A stretch of DNA of 64,000 nt, from positions 434,001 to 498,000 of the forward strand of contig JAEHOE010000006.1 of assembly GCA_016858145.1 (NCBI GenBank). The letters are read 5' to 3'. The stretch is from Edaphochlamys debaryana (lineage: Eukaryota; Chlorophyta; Chlorophyceae; Chlamydomonadales). Below the pieces are notes generated by a model that was not told where the DNA came from, did no database searches, and saw only the letters and a program-made list of their open reading frames with translations. A program made the translations under genes and the position numbers. Below, piece by piece: positions 36,001-46,200 of the stretch. Position 1 is the first letter of the stretch, and the number at the start of each line of letters is the position of its first letter.

Positions 36001-38382
36001 CCCTCCCACGCTGCGCCGAGGCCCCCAGGGGACAGGGCGCGGGCTCAGGCCCCTCCGAAGCTGCGCCGAGGCCCCCAGGGGACAGGGCGCGGGCTGAGGC
36101 CCCTCCCACGCTGCGCCGAGGCACCCAGGGGACAGGGCGCGGGCTGAGGCCCCTCCGAAGCTGCGCCGAGGCCCCCAGGGAACAGGGCGCGGGCTGAGGC
36201 CCCTCCGAAGCTGCGCCGAGGCCCCCAGGGAACAGGGCGCGGGCTGAGGCCCCTCCCACGCTGCGCCGAGGCCCCAAGGGGACAGGGCGCGGGCTGAGGC
36301 CCCTCCCACGCTGCGCCGAGGCACCCAGGGGACAGGGCGCGGGCTGAGGCCCCTCCGAAGCTGCGCCAAGGCACCCAGGGGACAGGGCGCGGGCTGAGGC
36401 CCCTCCGAAGCTGCGCCGAGGCCCCCAGGGAACAGGGCGCGGGCTGAGGCCCCTCCCACGCTGCGCCGAGGCCCCCAGGGGACAGGGCGCGGGCTCAGGC
36501 CCCTCCGAAGCTGCGCCGAGGCCCCCAGGGAACAGGGCGCGGGCTGAGGCCCCTCCGAAGCTGCGCCGAGGCACCCAGGGGACAGGGCGCGGGCTGAGGC
36601 CCCTCCCACGCTGCGCCGAGGCCCCAAGGGAACAGGGCGCGGGCTGAGGCCCCTCACACGCTGCGCCGAGGTCCCCAGGGGACAGGGCGCGGGCTGAGGC
36701 CCCTCACACGCTGCGCCAAGGCCCCCAGGGAACAGGGCGCGGGCTGAGGTCCCTCCGAAGCTGCGCCGAGGCCCCCAGGGAACAGGGCGCGGGCTGAGGC
36801 CCCTCCCACGCTGCGCCGAGGCCCCCAGGGGACAGGGCGCGGGCTCAGGCCCCTCCGAAGCTGCGCCGAGGCCCCCAGGGGACAGGGCGCGGGCTGAGGC
36901 CCCTCCCACGCTGCGCCGAGGCACCCAGGGGACAGGGCGCGGGCTGAGGCCCCTCCGAAGCTGCGCCGAGGCCCCCAGGGAACAGGGCGCGGGCTGAGGC
37001 CCCTCCGAAGCTGCGCCGAGGCCCCCAGGGAACAGGGCGCGGGCTGAGGCCCCTCCCACGCTGCGCCGAGGCCCCAAGGGGACAGGGCGCGGGCTGAGGC
37101 CCCTCCCACGCTGCGCCGAGGCACCCAGGGGACAGGGCGCGGGCTGAGGCCCCTCCGAAGCTGCGCCAAGGCACCCAGGGGACAGGGCGCGGGCTGAGGC
37201 CCCTCCGAAGCTGCGCCGAGGCCCCCAGGGAACAGGGCGCGGGCTGAGGCCCCTCCCACGCTGCGCCGAGGCCCCCAGGGAACAGGGCGCGGGCTGAGGC
37301 CCCTCCCACGCTGCGCCAAGGCCCCAAGGGGACAAGGCGCGGGCTCAGGCCCCTCCCACGCTGCGCCGAGGCCCCAAGTGGTAGTACTACCAAACAAAGC
37401 TCACCGGGCACTGCGGGAGTCTCCGCACAGATGGCGCATCCTCCAAAGGGTCCGGCATCCATGCCCTCCACGCCCAGCGCCGCCCAGTCCTCCACGATGG
37501 CTTTGGAGCGCAGATAGGAGAAGAAGCTGGGGACGAAGGCGCGATCGTCGAGCTTACAAGCCGCCTGTGCGGACAGGAAGTCCACAAAGCCTGGGGGGCC
37601 GAAGGCGGGAGAGGGTGAAAGGGGGCCTGGGCGACAATGAAGCGGCCCCACGGCAGCTTTGTCCCCACCGTTCCCCGAGGCCTACCTGCTGCACTCAGCC
37701 CGTCCTGCAGGCCGAGGTGGCGGTACGCCCGGTGAACGTCCAGGTCGAACCACAGGCACGTGGAGACGGGGGTGAGGGGGAAGCACCCCGCCGGGATTGG
37801 TTGCACCGTAAACACGGCACCGCACTCGCACTTGGTGTGTGGCACTTGAAGGGCGCCAGAGCCCACCAAGCTGACGTACGTGACGGTGGCTACTCCCGTC
37901 GTCAGCTTAGCAGCTGGCACCTCCGTGGCGGGAGCCTGCATGGCTCCGCCCCTGGCCCCCGGACAGGAGGTAGCGTGCATGGCCGCGTCAGCGGCAGCCC
38001 TCGCCGCCAAGGTGTCCACCCGCCTCTGAGCGTGCCCGAGCACAAGTGCTGACCGCTCCCGGGAGAGAGTGTCGAGCTGCTGGGCGTACACACGTAACTG
38101 GTCCGCCATTGTTTGCCGCTGCTTCGTCCACGCACCCTCCGTGGCCTCCTGCCGCTTCGCCCAAGTCCTCAGATCCTCGCTGCGGTGCTCCCGCCCAGAC
38201 GTGGACGGTCCATCAGCTACCGTGAGACCCCTGACTGGCCGTGTTCGAGGCACCGGCGTTGCAGACGGCTGCCTGCGCGCGGTCGCGCTGGGGATGGGCT
38301 GCGGCCTCGCATAGGCCGCAGCGCGAGGTGCGGCATGCACCTCTGGCGCTGGAGTAATTCTATCAGGTAGGGAGCGCTGCAT
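33079..38382 (-). CDS. KDZ transposase, apparently intact
   Basis: Seven exons, leftwards: 38382-37686, 37590-37405, 35277-34631, 34488-34344, 34241-34093, 33984-33722, 33589-33079; phases agree throughout, 865 aa. Residues 1-180: basic/helical lead. About 180-294: CxC cysteine domain (CECGAVF, PAGCFPLTP, then GFVDFLSAQAACK, CAIC). About 296-560: KDZ catalytic core, with DVHGVVGAVCMHTVP, VYIDFGCQIR (Asp near 440), WMHGSGHEIACQ (His 474 and 478, Cys 482), then GEEIEQLWSMTK (Glu 500/501) followed by RYMSLHHRRDFIEALL. The last ~300 residues are charged and coiled-coil-like. These motifs match the D-x-C / H-x-C-Q / G-E-x-x-E-x-x-W pattern I know for KDZ transposases. Exon 3 contains a possible optional intron, but the continuous frame preserves the domain. 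No stop or frameshift was found. Confidence 0.8.
35278..37404 (-). other. Transposase intron 2 filled by minisatellite
   Basis: Donor CCG|GTGAGC at 37404 and acceptor AATGCAG at 35278, joining phase 1 to phase 1. The satellite is open in several frames, so gene finders may wrongly read it as protein. Confidence 0.75.
35345..37376. repeat. 50-bp minisatellite, about 40 copies, 800-bp higher-order repeat
   Basis: Unit close to GGGCTGAGGCCCCTCC..., period 50. Variants (CGAAG or CCACG; GGGAACAGG or GGGGACAGG; TCACACG) recur in the same order 800 bp apart, e.g. 35841 with 36641 and 36241 with 37041. This shows duplication of 16-unit blocks. The correspondence holds back to about 35691. Confidence 0.95.
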
Positions 38383-38788
38383 GAGAATAGCTTGCTCTGC
38401 GCTTGCTGAAGGGAAGGCGGAGCTGGCAACTGGCCAATTGATTGCTTGCGACAGCTACGCCTGCTTCGTGAGAACTAGCAGTGGCATTAGCAAAACGCCG
38501 ACAACACAGTCCAGCCTCGCTGGTTGCGCAGGGTTGCGAGAGGCGTAAGTGTGGTCGTGCTTCGGTCGTGCTCGCAGTTTCGTGCGGCAAGTACGCTAGG
38601 TCGCGATGTGGGATGTAGCGGTGTGTGCTATGTGACAGGACACTGCATGCGACCTATGGTGGTACGCGGTCAAGGTGTAACCCGTGATGAGAGTTCTCGG
38701 TCAACACAGAAGACTAGGACGATACGTCGGATGGGACCATCGGCCTCATGCCATCTATGGTCCTACGACCGGTGTGAGACTTAGCTGC
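37372..38788 (-). repeat. Right inverted-repeat arm of the KDZ element
   Basis: Reverse complement of 27165-28582. It contains the transposase promoter, exon 1 and exon 2, and ends at the start of the minisatellite. Confidence 0.9.
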
Positions 38789-38871
38789 AGCGGCGTTGGC
38801 ATCGACGTTGACCAGGCCCGGAGTGCGGCCCCGAGGCCCCAGTTGAGCTCAGTTGGGTAGGCGTACCCGAC

Positions 38872-39745
38872 ATGCGAGCGCATTGGCCCTTCGTGGGCCT
38901 TGGCGCCGTGTTGGACGGTCTTGTGGAATCGACGTATGCGATGCGCAACACTCTCGCACAGCAGTGCGCTAAGGCAACGCGCCTTATCAACCTGCACTCT
39001 AAAGCAAACCGTGGCACCCCCGACCGCCCGCTTCTCCGATTGTCGCTCGAGGGCGGGCGCGTCTTGAGCTTCCCACTCACGCCAAAGCTGGTGGCCAGAT
39101 GGTACGTGCAACAGCAAGCAGCCGGTGGTCGGGTGCAGCGTTGCATGCCCCCATGGGTGCAGACGGCCAACATGTCTGCAACGCGTGCTCGCTGTCATCT
39201 CGGGGAACTCAGCCGTCTGGATTTAGTCGCCGTTAGGCGCACGTTGCGTTTAGCGGCTTCAGGTCTTCAAGGCTCTCCTCACGGCGGCCTTCTTGCCTCC
39301 TTCCCACCCCACCCCACCCCGGCCGCCCACCCCGCCCACTCCCCACCGGCAGGTCCGCGTGCACGCCGCTTTAGTGCATCTCCTCAAGGAGGACCACCGG
39401 CGTGGCATGGAGGCAGCCGAGCTGGCCACGGGCATGCTGTTCAGGCTGGAGAAGCGCTCAGGCAGAGCTGGCGTGGTGCCTCTGAGCTCTGTCATCTTCA
39501 GCAACTCATGGAGGGAGTCACACAACCACAGCCGTGCCGTGAGCCTGCTGCTGCGCGGTGGCCTGGTCCGGCTGGCGTGGCGGAAGAGGCACGGTGCGCG
39601 CCCCATCAGGGGGACCATGCCCGTCATGGACTTTGCTGTGGCCCCCACCGGACATGATGGGCCCCTTACGGGGCCACCCGGAGCAGGGGGCCGGGGAATT
39701 GGAAAGGGAGCTGCGTTTGGGGGGCGGGGGGAAGAAGTGGGGTAG
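38872..39745 (+). CDS. Unrecognised putative gene fragment beside the transposon
   Basis: Two protein-like blocks on the plus strand. The first starts at Met 38872 (MRAHWPFVGLGAVLDGLVES and on, through about 39262). The second follows a good acceptor (CACCGGCAG|GTCCGC) near 39353 (VHAALVHLLKEDHRRGMEAA and on) and runs open to 39745. The join between them is uncertain because no strong donor is visible. The first block begins about 85 bp outside the right end of the KDZ element, so the element may have landed in or near this gene. No family recognised. Confidence 0.3.
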
Positions 39746-41811
39746 GTCCTCGCCCCGGCCCCTGGGGGTCGCCCGGCGGCCTGCGGCCGCCGGTCGCCCC
39801 CTCGGGCTCGGGGCTCGGGGCATGCAGTTTGAGGTCAAATGATGGTGGGATTTGAAGGGACGCGGTGGGGAAGGCGGGGTCGGTGTGGGGAGGGGCTATC
39901 ATAGACTGTGGGGAGGGGCGGCGGGGGCTGCCGAGTAGGCACGAGGGGGGAAAGCCGCACGCGCAAGCAAGGAGTCTCCGAAGCGGGTGACTGGCGACTC
40001 CTGCGACCCCCACCACCCGCAACGGATGGATCATCATGAAGGGCAAACGGGGGGGCTCGGCGAGGGCTGGGAGCGGGGTCGGCGTGTCGGCAATTCGGGA
40101 AATGCATCCCGGCTCCCGACTCGGGCGGAACACCGCCCCAGCAAGCCGGGAGCCCAGCGACCTCAACCTTGAACCGCCCTAAGAGCGCTTGCGCGGCTGG
40201 GAAAGCGTGAGGCGGTGCGCGCGAGGAGAAAAGCGTGACCTTAACGTGAACCCGACCCGACAGCTCCGGCGCCAGAACTCGCTCCCCCGCGTGCTCCGAC
40301 CCGCCAGGCAGCCCATATGAGCATGATGTGATGTGATGTGATGTGAGGATGAAACGGGAGGCTGCGGGAGCGCTCGGGGAGGCTACGCGCGGACCCCTGC
40401 TCCCGCTCCAAACCGTTACAAACCGTTAGTGCGGGGCGCGTCGAGGCGGCTGCCCGCCAGTCCGGCCCTATTTGCCCAAACGCGCGCAGATAGTTTTCTC
40501 GAGCACACGCGCGTGTGACGTCCACGGTCGGGGCACGCTCGGCAACGGTGTCGCCGCGACGCACGGACGGACGGACGGACGCTAAGTGGGAGTAGTAATC
40601 CCTCCGCAGCCTTTGGCTGCTCCGGGAACTGAAGACCCTGCCCCGCGGCTGGGAGTGGTGTGAGGCGGTGTACATGCCGTACGTCTCGCAAGAGCAGTGG
40701 GGCAAGCTGAAGCCGCTGGTCACAGACCCCCTCATGCGTGGCTTAGCTTGGGCACCGGGACTGAGTGCCCGTGCAACAGGAGCAAAGGCTTGCTTGGAGG
40801 CCGAGATTCAGTATGGCCACTGGGGTGTCACAACAGAGGTTTAACTGTCAAGAGGACGCGGGGGCTCTCCGGGGCCCTGAGTGCGTGCATCTACTGAGGC
40901 TAGTCAACAAAAGGCAACAAAGGTGTCAACTTAACTTAGCCCCTGAGCCAGGTATATGGGGGGGGCCTTGTGGAGGGTTGGGGTGCTTTGCTCGCCGGTG
41001 CCATGCAGCGCAGTCAGAACGTTGACGGGAGAAGCAGCAGCTGAATGAGTTGTAGCCACTGCCGGGTGGGGACACCACTCGACACCACCACCACGCGGGG
41101 TCGGGCGTGCAGGCATGGCACGTTCGGACCGACTTCCACCCACTTCTCCCCACCTGCACAGCTGTCCTTTTGTAGAGGGCCGCGTTGAGGCCGCGACGTG
41201 GATGCGGCCAACACATGAAGTTGCGGCGAAGTGCATGGATTTGCCCCGATCAAAGCGCAATAAATGCATCACAGCAGCTTTATTTGCTTGCAGCAAGCAC
41301 GGCCACGGGAAGATGACTTCGGGGCGTCGGCCGCCGCGACTGATCAAACATGCCGTCACCGCGAACTGCGCCAATTGACCCGAAACAGGTCGCATTTGCA
41401 TAATGGGAGACATGCGTGTCCATCGCGCTTACCCCGAGCGCAAAGCGAGAACTGCGACCACATGCCAACATTGCACAATTCACGCAGGACGCAGGTAACC
41501 CTGGAGTTCTTGTGCGCAGTGCGTTCAACCTTAGCGAAGCAAGTCGTGCCAGCGATACCTCGGGCGCGGCGAGGTCGTTTTAGGGGTGCGCCCGCCACCG
41601 GGGCCTGGCCCGGGCACCCTTAAACGTTAAAGAACGTCGTGTCCCGCCCCGTTGCTGAGCGGCCACCTGGGCCTATCGTTAGCTGAGGCGATCTAGTATC
41701 GATTGGGACAAGTGGGGCGTCGAGAGCGAGGCCGTAGAGCTCGAACTTCTATGCGTTTGAGACCTTCTGCGTCCATACCCATATACCTGGCTAATCGCGA
41801 CATAAAAACAG
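39746..41811. other. Intergenic, nothing coding recognised
   Basis: Contains a GATGT-type pentanucleotide run near 40321-40347 and a GGAC tetranucleotide run near 40564-40580. The right end (41785-41800) carries GGCTAATCGCGAC, which resembles the 3' terminus of the LINEs that follow. Confidence 0.45.
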
Positions 41812-41871
41812 CGGCATAGCACCATAGCACCATAGCACCATAGCTATGCGCTGCCGACTGATGCTCTAGGC

Positions 41872-43218
41872 ATGGCGTATTACGCGACCGCTGCGCGCGC
41901 CGCTCCGGCGCGCTCAGGGCTTACGGTTGATATGCCAGCATCAGTTAAGTCGTTCCTGGATGGCCAGCGCGTGCGGACGGCGACGTTCACAGCGCATTTC
42001 CCTCGCCGATCGCCGGCCACGCTCTCGCGCTCTCGCCGCGCGATTCAGGAGTCTTTTTTCCAGCAGCTGAAGTCCGCGCTGCCCGCGGCGGGCGGCGCGG
42101 ACTCGGCGAACCCCTCGCTTCGCATCGGCTTCGCGAAGGGATGCCTCCTGCGCTCTGTGCCAGGGGGCGCCACTGCTCAGGTGGACATTACGGTCCCCAG
42201 TAACTTGTTTGGCTGGTTGGCTGACCAGCTGGACGACCGGAGCGGCCTGGAGTCCGCGGCCCTGCCCGGTGGAGTCGCGAAGCTTCGCTGGGTCGGCCGC
42301 TGGGACTCCAACGAGGGGTCCTACGTCCGGGCTCGCCCGCGCCACTTCCTGGCTACCAGCCTCCCGCCGGGCCTGGGCCTCGAGCTGGACGTGGCCCGGG
42401 ACCTCCTGGGGGCCTGCCTGGGGGGGGTGGAGCTGGGCGCGCTCGAGGTGTGGTGCCTGCACGGCGGCAGTGCACCCATGCCGTTTACCGACCGGCTGAT
42501 CGTGCCGGTGCCAGAGGGGGCTCAGCTACCGTCCGAGGAGCCCTCGTTCACGGTGGTCATGAAGGGCCACGGCGACGTCGTCTTCGAACTCTTCGACATC
42601 GACCGGTACCGCGCGCAGGCCGCTGCCGGCCCCTCCGGGGGAGGCAGCAGCGGCGGCCGTGGCAGCGGGGGCGGGGGCGGCGGAGGCGGCGGCGGCAGCG
42701 GGGGGAACGGCGGCGGCAGCACGGGCGGGGGCGGCGGCGGCAGCCAGGGTGGGGGCGGCGGCGGCAGCAAGGGCGGGGGCGGCGGCGGCGGCAAGGGCGG
42801 CGGCGGCGGCGGTGGCAACAGCGGCGGCGGTGGCAACGGCGGCGGCGGCAGCGGCGGCGGCAACGGAGCGGCACAGCAGCGGCGTGGCGGCGATGATGCG
42901 GCCGGGGGCGGCGGGGGTGTTCGCACCCGCAGCATGTCCCGGGGCAGGAGCAGCACGGCGCTTCCGCCCCGGGTGCAGGCCACCATGGACAAGGTGGCGG
43001 CTCGCCAGGCGGCGGGCCAGCCCCTGGCGCCGGGCCTCGACCGGCCCTCGGCGGCGCGCAGCAAATCCCCTCCTGCCGGGCGCGACCCCAAGCGCCAGTG
43101 CGCTCCCCCGGCGGGGCGCGAGACGCTGCAGCTCCCGCAGACGCTTGACGTGGACATGGCCGGCGGTGAGGGCGGCTCCACGATGGCGCCCGACGGCGCC
43201 GCTATGGTCACCTCATAG
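41872..43218 (+). CDS. LINE copy A ORF1
   Basis: 448 aa. Residues 1-250 form a globular-looking N-terminal domain (MAYYATAARAAPARSGLTVD ... ending VVFELFDIDRYRAQ). A Gly-rich linker follows (residues about 255-340, GGGGGGS/GGNGGG runs), then a basic Ser/Arg/Pro segment (RTRSMSRGRS; GRDPKRQ). LINE ORF1 proteins usually bind element RNA and chaperone it. The basic and Gly-rich half fits that, but I see no CCHC zinc knuckle. ORF1 stops 32 nt before the possible CTG start of ORF2. Confidence 0.8.
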   Translation: MAYYATAARAAPARSGLTVDMPASVKSFLDGQRVRTATFTAHFPRRSPATLSRSRRAIQESFFQQLKSALPAAGGADSANPSLRIGFAKGCLLRSVPGGATAQVDITVPSNLFGWLADQLDDRSGLESAALPGGVAKLRWVGRWDSNEGSYVRARPRHFLATSLPPGLGLELDVARDLLGACLGGVELGALEVWCLHGGSAPMPFTDRLIVPVPEGAQLPSEEPSFTVVMKGHGDVVFELFDIDRYRAQAAAGPSGGGSSGGRGSGGGGGGGGGGSGGNGGGSTGGGGGGSQGGGGGGSKGGGGGGGKGGGGGGGNSGGGGNGGGGSGGGNGAAQQRRGGDDAAGGGGGVRTRSMSRGRSSTALPPRVQATMDKVAARQAAGQPLAPGLDRPSAARSKSPPAGRDPKRQCAPPAGRETLQLPQTLDVDMAGGEGGSTMAPDGAAMVTS

Positions 43219-43274
43219 CCGGCCGTGGGGCACGGCGCTCGGAGTCAGCTCTGCTGCGGGTTGGCTCCCACAAC

Positions 43275-46200
43275 GTGCGCGGCCTTGTGACTCGCTCGGG
43301 TCATGGGGCTGATGCACGTGTGCCAGCGCTGCTCAAGTGCTGGGAGCGCAACCGCTTGGACGTGGTCTGCCTGCAGGAGACCCATGTCCTGGCGGGGGAG
43401 GAGAACGCAGCTGCCCTGAAGCTGCGTACAGCCTCGGCGGCTCTGCGCCTCCGAGGTTGGACGCCGTTCTGGAGCGCCGCGGTCACCCTTGATAGCGGCC
43501 GGCCGTCAGGGGGGGTGGCTATCCTCGTGCGTACGGCGCTTCTAGAGCGGCAGCTCGTCACCTATCCGTCGGGACAGGCAGCCCCGGCCGCCTCGCCTGA
43601 CGGACGCCTCCTTACACTGCCCCTCTGCTGGGGTGGCCACTCCTTTGTGGTGGCGTCTGCATACCTTCCGGCCTGCGACCCTGCGGGCCAGCGGGAGTTT
43701 GCGGCGTCACGCCTGGCCCCTCTTTGCGCCGCCGGCCGCCCGCCACTGGTGCTCGCCGCCGACTTCAACTGGGTTCCGGACGTGCAGCTCGACTCCGTCG
43801 CTGGGGCAGGTCGCTCTAGCGACCCCCCAACTGCCCGGCAGTTCGCAGCTGCGTGCCCGGGCCTGGTTGACTCCTTCCGTCACCTTCATCCGCAGCTACG
43901 CAGCTTCAGCTATGTGGCGCCCAATGGTGGGTCCCGTGTTGACCGGGTCCTCCTCTCGCCGGGCCTGGCACCGGCCCTGCGTGAGGCAGCCATTCGGGAG
44001 GCCGCAGTCTCCGATCATCGTCTTGTCCTAGCAGGCCTTGCCCCAGTTGCGGACTCGCGCCTGGGGCCGGGCCTCCGTCGTGTGCGTGTTTCGTTCTGCG
44101 ACTTTGCTGACTTGCGCGACTCCTTGTCTGCCTGGCTTGAGGCTGCTATCGCTGAGGCGCCCGCGGGTGACCGCGAGCTCCTTGAGTGGTGGCCGGGCTT
44201 CAAGCGCAGGCTAGCCGCCCATGCGGGGCGGCTGAATCGTGAGGCCTATGTCCGCCGCGTCGCAGCCGGCGCCGACGAGGAGGCGGCGCAAGCCGCCTTT
44301 GACTCGGCGCTGGCAGCGGCAGCGGCGGGCGACCAAACCGCCGCCCGAGATGCCGTGGTTGCCCGCTCTGCGAGCGCTGCGGCAGCGCTCCGGGCGGCGG
44401 CGCGCCCTGCTGGCGCTGCGCGGCGGGCATGGCTACGCTCAGGCGAACGGCCGTGCCCCGCTGTCACCTCCCTTGTTCGGCCTCCCACGCCGCGGTGCCC
44501 GATCCTGGCGCTGCGGCGACCTAACGGCACGTTGGTCACCTCGCCCACGGCGGTTCCGCAGGTGGCCGCCGACTTCTGGGCTAGCGTGTGCACGCCTGGC
44601 CCTGCAGCGCCGTCGGCCCGCCATGCGGTGCTGACGGCGCTACGGGAGCTGGGGTCGCGCTGCCCAGCGTCGGCGGTCGAGGCCTTGGGCCAGCCTACGG
44701 TTACCGCTGAGGAAGTTCGCAAGGCGCTGGCGGCCTCACCGCCTGGCAAGGCGGCGGGGGCCGACGGCATCCCAACCGAGCTCTACAAGGAATTCTCCAC
44801 ACAGTTTGCGCCCCTGTTAGCTCGAGTCTTCACTGCGGTGGGGACTCAGCAGGCGGCGCCAGCTGGCTTTCTTGATGGCGTCATCTCCTCGTTCTACAAG
44901 GCGGGCGACCGCACGCTTCCCTCCAACTACCGCCCAATCACCCTCCTCGACACCGACTACCGCACCCTCGCCCGTGTCCTCATGCTTCGTCTTCGACCCG
45001 TCTTCGCCCTCGTCATTGGCCCTGAGCAAACTGCCTTCCTTGCTGGCCGCCGCATCGCCGACAACGTGCTGCTCTTGCAGCTGTTGCCGGAGTTGCTGCG
45101 GTCGGCAGGGCAGGCGGGGGCCGCCGTCTTCCTCGATTTCTACAAGGCCTATGACACTGTTGATCGCTCTTTCCTCTTTGACTGCCTGGAGGCGCTGGGC
45201 GTCGGATCGGGCTTCCTAGCCTGGGTCCGCTGCCTGCACACGGGCACCCGCGCCTCAGCCCTTGTCAACGGCCACCTGTCCAACCCGGTCTCCATCTCGG
45301 CTGGCGTTCGGCAGGGGTGCCCCCTCGCCCCTCTCCTCTACCTCGCCGTGGCTCAGGCTCTGTCCTGCTGGCTGTGGCGGTGTCGGGTTGGGTTGGTGGC
45401 GGCTGGGGTGCCGGTGCTGGCCTCCCAGTACGCTGACGACTGCACCCCCCTGCTGGACGGCCCCCACTGCGCTCCTGCATTCCTGCAAGCCATGGAGGTC
45501 TTCCGGCAGGCCTCGGGTCAGCGCCTAAACGTTGACAAAACAGAGCTTATGCCGCTCGGCCCTGCTGCTGCTGCCCCTGTCCTGGAGCGTGTTGCCAGCT
45601 CCGAGGCCGGGACAGCGGCCAGCGGGGCTCCTGCCCCGGCGCCGCCGGTCTCGGCGGCGCCCACCACCTCTCCGCCGCCCCTCGGGGCGGCGGCCTCCTC
45701 TGTGGCCCTGGCGGGTGCGTCCGCTCCCGCCACGGCCGCAGATACCCCGCACGCTGGCGCTGCTGCCGCGGTGACCCTTGTGGTCGCAGCGGCGGCGGCG
45801 CCGGCTCCTGCCCTCCGCACCGTGTCCTCAGCCCGCACGCTGGGCGTCCTGTTTTGGGGCGCCCCGCCCTCAACGTTACCTGTCGTCGACTTCGCTCCTG
45901 TCTACGCCGTCCTGCAGCGAGTGGCGCACCTGCCGCTTTCTGCCTTCGGCCGCGCTTTTGCGGCCTCGTCGTATGCGCTAAGTAAAGTTCTGTACCATCT
46001 TGAGTTTTCCCGCCTGCCGTCAGCCTCAGCGCTGTCGACCCTCGGCAGTCGTGTGGCGGCGCTGGTGGATCGGGGCCTGGCTCCGGACGCTGACGCCGAC
46101 ACGCGACGCACGCGCCTGCCTGGCTTGCCGTCGGACTGCCTCGTGCTCCCGCCTGTGGTTGGCGGCTTCGGCCTCCTACCGCTGCGTGAGCACGTTCAGG

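Larger units (their letters stand above)
27165..38788. mobile_element. KDZ-type (Kyakuja-Dileera-Zisupton) DNA transposon with long inverted repeats
   Basis: About 11.6 kb bounded by near-identical inverted arms (27165-28582 and 37372-38788). It contains a transposase gene reading leftwards and a repeat-rich accessory gene reading rightwards, converging near 32.3-33.1 kb. The 8 bases outside each end (AATGCAGC and GCTGCAGC, if the arms begin TAAGTCTC) match at 6 of 8. I recall 8-bp target duplications for this superfamily, so this may be a decayed one. The palindromic sequence at the ends makes the exact boundary uncertain by a few bases. Confidence 0.75.

Noticed and set aside
34517..37335. 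Minus-strand open frames of 493-685 codons rich in GLSPRPVPWGPRR
   Set aside because: They are the 50-bp minisatellite read through in all frames. The real transposase splices over it, from 37405 to 35277.
35345..37376. CRISPR-like appearance of regular 50-bp repeats
   Set aside because: Units are contiguous variants with no unique spacers, and the context is a eukaryotic transposon intron.
40321..40347. GATGT repeat considered as a telomere-like or satellite seed
   Set aside because: Only a few units, and not the Chlamydomonas-type TTTTAGGG telomere repeat. An ordinary microsatellite.
42450..43312. Arg-rich and Pro-rich frames overlapping LINE ORF1
   Set aside because: They are shadow frames of the GGC-rich linker in ORF1. 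The ORF1 frame itself is conserved in three copies.
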